Shown here: in pieces, positions 1 to 4,735 of the stretch
Position numbering within the stretch: position 1 is the first letter of the stretch
Layout of the letters: every line of letters starts with the position of its first letter
Source of the DNA: Burkholderiales bacterium
Lineage (GTDB): Bacteria; Pseudomonadota; Gammaproteobacteria; Burkholderiales; Burkholderiaceae
Direction of reading: 5' to 3'
Assembly (NCBI GenBank): GCA_947371645.1
Contig: CANBQJ010000133.1
Span: forward strand, 1 to 10,179
Length of the DNA stretch: 10,179 nucleotides
The notes under the pieces: model-generated
The model's database searches: none
What the model was told of the DNA's origin: nothing
Seen by the model: only the letters and a program-made list of their open reading frames with translations
Position numbers and translations under genes: made by a program

Positions 1-452
1 ACGTAGCGCGCCAGCGCGTCGCGGTCATCGATGCGGCGCACGCCGAACCCACACCAGCCCAGGTCGGGCTTGACGGCCAGCGGGTAGCTCAGCCCCTGTC
101 GCGCCATCGCCAATTCCGCCTCGACCACCGACCCCGGCCCGCTGATGTCGACCGAGGTGGTGTTCGCGGTGGCCGCCCGCGCGCACCCGCCCATTTGTCC
201 CATCTGGGCCAGGTACTCCATCTTGCCCTCGCCCACCAGCCCGCCGGCCGTGATCCCCGGGTTGGCGCAAGACGGCAGCGTGATCGACCGGTGCAGGAGC
301 GCCAGGCCCAGCCACTGCGCCACCATGGGCACCAGGTTCAGCGACTTGGGCAGGCGCTCAAGCCGGCCCAGCCTGGCGGCGGCCGGCGCGCTCGCGGCGT
401 CGCTCGACGTGGTGGTCGGTGCGGTGGTCGGTGTGGTGGTGACGCCGCTCAT
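1..452 (-). CDS. ATP-grasp carboxylate-amine ligase-like protein, N-terminal part (cut by window edge)
   Basis: The first 150 codons are present and the C-terminal part lies beyond base 1. The ATG at 452-450 overlaps the stop of the DUF1989 gene as ATGA, which implies translational coupling. Residues 1-27 are Thr/Ala/Pro/Ser-rich and disordered-looking. About residues 30-100 contain a leader domain with a P-S-C-A-N-P-G-I-T-A-G-G stretch. Near residues 125-150 comes a segment of the type Y-P-L-A-V-K-P-D-L-G-W-C-G-x-G-V-R, which fits the ATP-grasp start, where a lysine binds ATP and a Gly-rich loop follows. ATP-grasp enzymes join a carboxylate to an amine through an acyl phosphate. The catalytic C-terminal half is not visible, so substrate and activity are inferred. 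Linkage to an N-hydroxylase and a DUF1989 protein suggests it ligates or cyclises a guanidino or amino-acid-derived substrate. A D-Ala-D-Ala-ligase-like annotation is the main alternative. Confidence 0.7.
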   Translation of the reverse strand, partial: MSGVTTTPTTAPTTTSSDAASAPAAARLGRLERLPKSLNLVPMVAQWLGLALLHRSITLPSCANPGITAGGLVGEGKMEYLAQMGQMGGCARAATANTTSVDISGPGSVVEAELAMARQGLSYPLAVKPDLGWCGFGVRRIDDRDALARY

Positions 453-1090
453 GCCCAGGGTGCCGCCGCGCGCACGATGCTGTAGTCGATGGGCTTGAAG
501 GCCCCGTTGTTCGACAGCTCCGCCGAGCAGGCCGTCAACCCGCAGACCAGGTCCATCTCGGCCCGCAGTTCGATGAAGTCACCCGCCCGGGATGCCGGTG
601 GCAGCACGCGCACGGCGCCACCGGCGTCCACCACCACATTCATGAAGATGTTGAAGGTGGTGGCGATCTGCTGCGGCCGGATGCCGTGCGGCGCGAAGGC
701 GATGCGCAGGTTCTCGAAGCAACTCGGGTGGTGGCCCTGCCAGTGGTAGAGCTTCTCGAACATCTCCTGGCTGCAGGGCGTCAGCAGGAAGTCGTGCCGG
801 CCCACCGTGTCGGCGACGATGGTGAACATCGCCCGGCTGTCGTTGGCGTACAGCACATCGCCCGTGCTCAGGTAGATCTTGCTGGCGTAGTCGATGCTGC
901 GGCCTGAGGACAGGCTGCAGGCGGGCTCGCCGTCCTTGAAGGCAAACAGGTCGGCCACCTGCTCGCCCAGCGGGTCGCAGACGCGCAGCACGTCGCCTGC
1001 GCGCAACTTGAAGGCGGTGCCGCACTGAGGCGCAATGCGCTCAGCAGGCAGCCCCAGCCGCGAGGGCGGCGCCACGCCTTCAACGTCCAC
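449..1090 (-). CDS. DUF1989 (urea carboxylase-associated family) protein
   Basis: This encodes a single-domain DUF1989 protein of 213 residues with a GTG start at 1090. Visible family features are the G-E-Q-V-A-D-L-F strand near residue 44, a T-P-C-S motif (Cys106), a Y-H-W-x-G-H-H-P-x-C segment (His121/122, Cys124), T-x-N-x-F-M-N near residue 146, and a C-G-L-x-x-C pair (Cys183/188) followed by the K-P-I-D-Y end. The Cys and His residues are candidate metal ligands. Members of this family include the carboxyguanidine deiminase subunits CgdA and CgdB of guanidine degradation, so a hydrolytic step on a guanidino or amide carbon is plausible here (inference). The frame stays open to an ATG at 1198, but that start would overlap the upstream gene by 119 bases and add 36 residues unlike the family. 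The GTG gives an 11-base overlap. It sits between the YqcI/YcgG gene and the ATP-grasp gene in one operon. Confidence 0.88.
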   Translation of the reverse strand: MDVEGVAPPSRLGLPAERIAPQCGTAFKLRAGDVLRVCDPLGEQVADLFAFKDGEPACSLSSGRSIDYASKIYLSTGDVLYANDSRAMFTIVADTVGRHDFLLTPCSQEMFEKLYHWQGHHPSCFENLRIAFAPHGIRPQQIATTFNIFMNVVVDAGGAVRVLPPASRAGDFIELRAEMDLVCGLTACSAELSNNGAFKPIDYSIVRAAAPWA

Positions 1091-1760
1091 GCGGCGCCCC
1101 GGGCTGAAACGGGCAGGCCCAATCGGCGCCCATCGCGCGGCCTGAATACTGCCGGGCTTCGGAGGCTTCGCCAAAGCCGGACAACTCCGGGTTGGCATCG
1201 CCCTGCAAGGCGACGTCCCGGGCCCGGATCAGGCGCTGCAGCCTGTCGTACTTGCCGCTGGCGCGCAACTGCACGAACTGGTCGTGGAAGTTGAACGCGA
1301 TGCAGGGCACAGGCGCACGCCGGGCCAGGCGCGAGGCGTGCGGATGCAGCCCCACCACGAAGAACGCGCGGCCAGCGATGCTGAACGAGAACTCGGACGA
1401 CGCAGGGTTGCTGCTCACGCCAGTCGCCCAGTTGAAGTCGCAGCGGTCGCAGCGGTGCAGGGCTTGCAGGTGGAGCCAGAGCCGCCGTTCGAAGTCCTGC
1501 TCATCCTCCACATCGTCATCGAAGAGCGCGATGCAGGTGACGGGCAGTTCGCCGGGGTCCGGGTAGGCCGCCGAGAACGCTGCCAGGGCGCCGCACAGCG
1601 ATTGCAGTGGCGGGCTGGCGTCGTCGCCCAAGCGGCCGTAGCCGCCCATGTGCACGCGCCCCGTGTTGAAGGCAGAGCGCGCCCCCAGGCAAGGAAAGGC
1701 CTCGTCCAGCACGAAGGCTGCCAGGCGTTGCCCTGGGGCGGTGAGCATCACAGCAGCCAC
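1080..1760 (-). CDS. YqcI/YcgG-family haem-dependent N-hydroxylase (GntA-like)
   Basis: The 226-residue product matches the YqcI/YcgG family over its whole length. Hallmarks are F-P-C-L-G-A-R-S-A near residue 22, F-F-V-V-G-L-H-P near residue 133, F-N-F-H-x-Q-F-x-x-L-R near residue 156, R-x-R-D-x-x-L-Q-G-x-x-N-P near residue 179, and the C-terminal S-E-A-R-Q-Y-S-G-R followed by W-x-C-P-F. His139 and His159 are candidate haem ligands. Characterised relatives such as GntA (guanitoxin pathway) are haem-dependent enzymes that N-hydroxylate guanidine groups, so this protein probably hydroxylates a guanidino or amino nitrogen. The substrate cannot be read from sequence. The start is GTG, with an in-frame TAG just upstream, so it cannot begin earlier; a second possible start is the ATG at 1748. 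It begins 12 bases after the DUF3309-like gene and overlaps the DUF1989 gene by 11 bases. Confidence 0.88.
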   Translation of the reverse strand: MAAVMLTAPGQRLAAFVLDEAFPCLGARSAFNTGRVHMGGYGRLGDDASPPLQSLCGALAAFSAAYPDPGELPVTCIALFDDDVEDEQDFERRLWLHLQALHRCDRCDFNWATGVSSNPASSEFSFSIAGRAFFVVGLHPHASRLARRAPVPCIAFNFHDQFVQLRASGKYDRLQRLIRARDVALQGDANPELSGFGEASEARQYSGRAMGADWACPFQPGAPRGR

Positions 1761-1772
1761 GCAGGTGTCGCC

Positions 1773-1946
1773 CTAAACCTGACCGCCACGCCTGCCGCGG
1801 TACCCGAACAGCAAGCCAGCGATGACCAGCACAGCCAGGATCATGCCGATGGGGCCCAGGCCCCATCCCATGCCCATGCCCCAATACACGCCGCCGCCAC
1901 CACCCAGCAGCACCAGAAGCAAGATCACGAGAATCAGCGAGTCCAT
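1773..1946 (-). CDS. 57-residue membrane protein, DUF3309-like
   Basis: A small gene supported by a strong ribosome binding site (AAGGAGAG, 6 bases before the ATG) and clean membrane topology. Residues 4-21 are a leucine/valine-rich membrane segment ending in five glycines. A Gly/Met/Trp linker follows (W-G-M-G-M-G-W-G-x-G-P), then a second membrane segment at about residues 33-48, and a basic tail (Y-R-G-R-R). The layout of two short hydrophobic helices around a G-W-G-x-G-P linker resembles the DUF3309 family of small proteins, whose function is not known. It lies 85 bases downstream of the BON gene and 12 bases upstream of the YqcI/YcgG gene. It may belong with the stress-type BON protein, with the downstream enzymes, or serve as a bridge in one transcript. 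Confident as a real gene, moderate on family. Confidence 0.8.
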   Translation of the reverse strand: MDSLILVILLLVLLGGGGGVYWGMGMGWGLGPIGMILAVLVIAGLLFGYRGRRGGQV

Positions 1947-2031
1947 GTTGTCTCTCCTTGAACGACGAACCAGGATGCGCCACCCGGGCGCAACGTGAAG
2001 ACGAGGCCCTCACGGGCCCGCACGCCAGGCC

Positions 2032-2349
2032 TCAAGGCGCGGCGATGGCCAGGTTGTTGTGAACCGCCTTGACCGACTTGACCTTGGTGGCGAGTTCCGT
2101 GGCGCGGTTGGATTCGTCCTTGCTGTTGACGGTGCCGGTCAGGTCGACGACGCCATGGTCGGTGCGGACACCGATGTTGCGCCCCTTGACCCACTTGTCT
2201 TCGGCAAACGCCGCCTTGACCTTGGTGGTGATGGCCGCATCGCCCATGTACTGCCCTGCGGTGTCCGTCGATGAATCTTCGGCCCAGGCCACTGCGGGGC
2301 CGAGCAAGGCGCCCAACAAGACCAGGGTGCCGACGATGGGGTTGCGCAT
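2032..2349 (-). CDS. Periplasmic BON-domain protein (OsmY-like, single BON)
   Basis: This 105-residue protein has a Sec signal peptide: a short basic start, a hydrophobic core, and an A-W-A cleavage site near residue 23. It is followed by a single BON domain at about residues 37-103. Visible BON features are D-A-A-I-T-T-K-V-K-A-A-F, then V-x-T-x-x-G-V-V-D-L-T-G-T-V, and the C-terminal A-x-x-V-K-S-V-K-A-V-H-N-N-L. BON proteins such as OsmY and DolP are periplasmic or outer-membrane lipid-associated and often respond to osmotic or envelope stress; that role here is inferred from family. OsmY has two BON domains, this protein one. The ATG has a GGAG element about 7 bases upstream. Two perfect hairpins lie just before the ribosome binding site. 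An inverted repeat (GAGGCC arms at 2003-2008 and 2028-2033) overlaps its stop codon. Confidence 0.9.
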   Translation of the reverse strand: MRNPIVGTLVLLGALLGPAVAWAEDSSTDTAGQYMGDAAITTKVKAAFAEDKWVKGRNIGVRTDHGVVDLTGTVNSKDESNRATELATKVKSVKAVHNNLAIAAP

Positions 2350-2370
2350 GATGTGCTCCAGAACAGGTCA

Positions 2371-2403
2371 GCCGACCCGAGGTCGGCACGTGGCAACTGC
2401 CAC
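2371..2403 (-). repeat. Two adjacent perfect inverted repeats upstream of the BON gene
   Basis: In the 118-base gap between the NTF2-like and BON genes there are two back-to-back dyads. One has 7-base arms GCCGACC/GGTCGGC around a 3-base loop (2371-2387). The other has 6-base arms GTGGCA/TGCCAC around a 2-base loop (2390-2403). A smaller dyad, CCTGC-G-GCAGG, lies at 2426-2436. On the transcribed strand the first dyad ends 21 bases before the BON start codon, close to its ribosome binding site. No run of T follows, so a classical intrinsic terminator is not supported. They could be an RNA structure in the BON leader, a processing or attenuation site between two operons, or protein-binding palindromes. 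The structure is certain; the role is unknown. Confidence 0.6.
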
Positions 2404-2467
2404 CTGCACTCACCGTATGCGCTTGCCTGCGGCAGGTCTGTTCGCCGCCCCACACAGGCAGGGCCGC

Positions 2468-2845
2468 TCAGGCGGCCTGCAGCTCGAAGTGAAACACCTT
2501 GGCCATCACCTGCCAGCGCCCGTCCACCCGCAGCAGGGTCAGCAGGTCGGTGAAGTGCCTGGGCAGGATCGAACACTGCACCCGTGCCAGCGCCGTCACC
2601 GGCCCGACCAGCTCGATGGCGACGATGCGGTCGGTGCGCAGCTCGCCACGGCTGGCCGGTGAGGGCCGCTGGTCCACCAGCGCAAAGTAGGCCTCCATGC
2701 GCAGGCTCAGCAGGGTGCCCCCGGTGGCACAGGCATACAAGGCGTCCGGGTGGAAGACGCCCCGCAAGCGGCCCGTGTCACCGTGGTGCAGGCCATCGAA
2801 GTAAGCGGCCAGCACCGCTTCAAGCTCTGCAAACGCGGTCTTCAT
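2468..2845 (-). CDS. NTF2-like family protein (lumazine-binding-like type)
   Basis: The product is 125 residues with no signal peptide, so cytoplasmic. It has the NTF2/SnoaL-like cone-fold pattern: an N-terminal helix with Y-F-D-G-L-H-H-G-D near residue 15, L-x-x-V-F-H-P-D-A-L-Y near residue 27, a central helix (M-E-A-Y-F-A-L-V) and C-terminal strands ending H-F-T-D-L-L-T-L-L-R-V-D-G-R-W and K-V-F-H-F-E-L. This resembles the putative lumazine-binding subgroup. The fold serves many enzymes and binding proteins, so no reaction can be assigned. Its ATG overlaps the tautomerase stop as ATGA, so the two are probably translated together. It is likely the last gene of a GST-tautomerase-NTF2 operon. 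Confidence 0.87.
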   Translation of the reverse strand: MKTAFAELEAVLAAYFDGLHHGDTGRLRGVFHPDALYACATGGTLLSLRMEAYFALVDQRPSPASRGELRTDRIVAIELVGPVTALARVQCSILPRHFTDLLTLLRVDGRWQVMAKVFHFELQAA

Positions 2846-3078
2846 GGCTTGGGCTGTGCCACGTCAGCGGCCCGGGCCGCGGCCTCCTGGCGCAGCAAGG
2901 TGACGGCCTTGCCCCCAATGCCCCAGTTGTCGGTGTCCACCTCGTCGATGATGACGAAGGTGGTGGCCGGGTTCTTGTTCAGCACGCGCACCAGCAGGTC
3001 TGTGGCCCCCTGGATCAGCTCTGCCTTCTGCGCAGCCGTGACGCCTTCGCGCGTGATCTGGATGTGGACGAAAGGCAT
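2842..3078 (-). CDS. 4-oxalocrotonate tautomerase family protein
   Basis: The 78-residue protein starts Met-Pro, so after Met removal Pro1 would be the catalytic base that defines the tautomerase superfamily. The first strand (P-F-V-H-I-Q-I-T-R-E-G-V) carries Arg11, which fits the substrate-carboxylate arginine of 4-oxalocrotonate tautomerase. A helix (Q-K-A-E-L-I-Q-G-A-T-D-L-L) and the strand T-F-V-I-I-D-E-V with a D-N-W-G-I-G-G loop complete the fold. Small 4-OT monomers of about 62 residues assemble as hexamers; this one has a short extra tail. The ribosome binding site GAGGAGG lies in the 13-base gap after the GST gene. Enol-keto tautomerisation or a related proton transfer is likely. The pairing with GST suggests handling of an electrophilic or aromatic-breakdown compound, but the substrate is unknown. 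Confidence 0.9.
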   Translation of the reverse strand: MPFVHIQITREGVTAAQKAELIQGATDLLVRVLNKNPATTFVIIDEVDTDNWGIGGKAVTLLRQEAAARAADVAQPKP

Positions 3079-3091
3079 GGTGCGCCTCCTC

Positions 3092-3700
3092 TCAACCCAG
3101 CAGGCCTTCGGCCTTCATGGCCGCCTGCACCGCCGGCCGGCTGCCCACGCGCGCCAGGAAGGCCTGCAGGTGCGGCAGGTGCGAGAGGTCCAGGCCCACG
3201 ATCTTGGCCCAGCCCGTCACGGTGAACAGGTAGGCGTCGGCCGCGGTGAAGCTGTCGCCGGTGAGGAAGGGCGTGTGGGCCAGCTGGCCGTCCAGCCATG
3301 CGTACTTCTTGCCCAGCAGCTGGATGATCAATGCCTTGGCGTTGGCATCGAAGGCCGGGCTGAACAAGGGGCTGAAGGACTTGTGCAGCTCGGAGGTGAT
3401 GTGGTTCTGCCAGGACATCACGCGGTAGCGCGCCAGGCTGCCGGCGGCCGGCATCAGCGTGGTGTTGCCCGCCTGGTCGGCGATGAACTGGGCGATCACG
3501 GGGCCTTCGGTCAGGCGCTCGCCGTCGTCCAGCTCCAGAACCGGGACCTGGCCTTTGGCGTTGACCGAGAAGTAGTCGCCACCGGCAGACAGGACGTGCT
3601 TGGCCAGGTCGACCTTTTCCAGGGTGAAGGGCAGGCCTGCTTCACGCAGCACGATGTGGGGCGCGAGCGAGCAGGCACCAGGTGAGTAGTAGAGCTTCAT
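3092..3700 (-). CDS. Glutathione S-transferase, bacterial beta class
   Basis: The 202-residue protein starts M-K-L-Y-Y-S-P-G-A-C. Cys10 is the mixed-disulfide residue of beta-class GSTs, and E-L-H-K places His106 and Lys107 at the class positions. The thioredoxin-like domain covers about residues 1-78, with the cis-proline region Q-V-P-V-L at 51-55 and glutathione-contacting T-E-G-P at 64-67. The helical domain covers about 88-200 and includes a D-S-F-T-A-A-D-A-Y-L N-capping motif typical of GSTs. The reading frame is open further upstream, to 4210, but that part runs through the divergent LysR gene; the ATG at 3700 has a CGGAG site 9 bases before it and fits the family start. It conjugates or isomerises electrophiles with glutathione in the cytoplasm. 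It is the first gene of an operon with tautomerase and NTF2-like genes. Confidence 0.95.
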   Translation of the reverse strand: MKLYYSPGACSLAPHIVLREAGLPFTLEKVDLAKHVLSAGGDYFSVNAKGQVPVLELDDGERLTEGPVIAQFIADQAGNTTLMPAAGSLARYRVMSWQNHITSELHKSFSPLFSPAFDANAKALIIQLLGKKYAWLDGQLAHTPFLTGDSFTAADAYLFTVTGWAKIVGLDLSHLPHLQAFLARVGSRPAVQAAMKAEGLLG

Positions 3701-3814
3701 GGATGACTCCGAGGTCAATGAACAGGATGCCATCGTATTCAGGATGCGAAGATCCACAAAGCTGCGATCATTCACAGCACCCTTTACACCGAGCGACGTA
3801 ATCCTTCGCCCCCC
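3701..3814. promoter_or_regulatory. Divergent GST / LysR control region
   Basis: This 114-base region separates the GST and LysR starts. Facing GST there is a weak sigma-70-like promoter: TTGTGG (3759-3754), 16-base spacer, TACGAT (3737-3732), placing transcription start about 25 bases before the GST ATG. The dyad GATC-N11-GATC (3751-3769) overlaps the -35 element, and the octamer CAGGATGC is repeated at 3723-3730 and 3740-3747 on either side of the -10. Such an arrangement fits a LysR-type operator controlling the divergent gene, but a canonical T-N11-A box is not exact. The LysR start lacks a clear Shine-Dalgarno sequence. These are pattern-level calls. Confidence 0.4.
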
Positions 3815-4735
3815 ATGCATCGCCACTTTGAAGACCTCAAGCTGGGCAGCATCGAGCTGTTTTGCAAGACCGCCGAGCTGCAGAGCTTCACGGCCGCGGC
3901 CAAAGCCACCGGGCTGACGCCCGCGGCGGTCAGCCGTTCTGTCAACCGGCTGGAAGAGCGTCTGGGCGTGCGCCTGCTGGTGCGCACCACACGCCAGGTG
4001 CGCCTGACGGACAGCGGGCAGTCGTACTACGAGCGCTGCCGCCAGGCCATCGGGCAGCTGGTGGAGGCCGAGCGCGAGGTCACCGGTGAGCAGCAGGTGC
4101 CCACGGGCCTGGTGCGCATGAGCCTGCCCACCTCCTACGGCCACCACCGCGTGCTGCCGGTGCTGCCGGCCTTCAGGGCCCTGTACCCCGGCATCACGCT
4201 GGACCTGCAACTCACCAACCGCAACATCGACTTCACGACCGAGGGCTTTGACCTGGCGGTGCGCGGTCGCTCGCTGCCCGACTCAGGCCTGGTGGCGCGC
4301 AAGCTCGAAGACGCTGAACTGGTGGTGGTGGCCACGCCGGCCTACTTGCGCAAGCGGGGTCGACCCACGACGCTGGCCTCGCTGCAGGGGCACGAGTGCA
4401 TCCAGTTCCTGCTGCCCAGCACCGGGCAGCTCATGCCCTGGCTGCTGCGGCGATCGGGCGCGGACTTCGAGCACCTGACCCAAGGCGGCATCTGCTGCTC
4501 CGAAGACGTGCTGGGGGCGGTGACCCTGGCCCGCAACGGCGCGGGGCTGTTGCAGACCTACCGCTTCATCGTCGAAGAAGACCTGCAGCGGCGAACGCTG
4601 GTGGCCGTGTTGCCCGCGCTGGGGGGCACATCACGCCCCTTCTCGCTGCTCTACCCCGCACAACGCCACATGCCCTTGCGCGTGCGGGTGCTGATCGACT
4701 TCCTGCTGGCCAGCTGCGGTGCCCCAGCCCTGTGA
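3815..4735 (+). CDS. LysR-type transcriptional regulator
   Basis: At 306 residues this is the usual LysR length. The N-terminal winged helix-turn-helix covers about residues 10-70, with F-T-A-A-A-K-A-T-G-L-T-P-A-A-V-S-R-S-V followed by L-E-E-R-L-G-V-R-L-L-V-R-T-T-R and L-T-D-S-G. A linker helix follows, and the periplasmic-binding-like effector domain spans about residues 95-300 (R-M-S-L-P-T-S-Y-G, then L-D-L-Q-L-T-N-R, then D-L-A-V-R-G-R). The short DNA-binding start and R-N-I-D-F-T-T-E-G-F-D-L-A-V-R segment resemble the group of LysR proteins next to oxidoreductases and GSTs in beta- and gammaproteobacteria. It is divergent from the GST operon, the usual layout for a regulator and its target, so GST control by an unknown effector is inferred. 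Its stop codon directly abuts the stop codon of the convergent chemotaxis gene. Confidence 0.95.
   Translation: MHRHFEDLKLGSIELFCKTAELQSFTAAAKATGLTPAAVSRSVNRLEERLGVRLLVRTTRQVRLTDSGQSYYERCRQAIGQLVEAEREVTGEQQVPTGLVRMSLPTSYGHHRVLPVLPAFRALYPGITLDLQLTNRNIDFTTEGFDLAVRGRSLPDSGLVARKLEDAELVVVATPAYLRKRGRPTTLASLQGHECIQFLLPSTGQLMPWLLRRSGADFEHLTQGGICCSEDVLGAVTLARNGAGLLQTYRFIVEEDLQRRTLVAVLPALGGTSRPFSLLYPAQRHMPLRVRVLIDFLLASCGAPAL

Noticed and set aside
1516..2013. 165-codon minus-strand frame across the DUF3309-like gene
   Set aside because: It overlaps two genes with better start signals in another frame, and its sequence is Arg/His/Gly-rich without motifs.
2003..2033. Inverted repeat GAGGCC / GGCCTC over the BON stop codon as a terminator
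   Set aside because: The stem is only 6 bases with a 19-base loop and no T-run follows on the transcribed strand, so termination is not supported.
2059..2274. Plus-strand frames antisense to the BON and NTF2-like genes
   Set aside because: They mirror conserved genes, lack ribosome binding sites and show no family features.
3701..4210. 170-residue N-terminal extension of the GST frame
   Set aside because: The extension lies antisense to the LysR DNA-binding domain and crosses the promoter region; the ATG at 3700 gives the exact beta-class start with Cys10.
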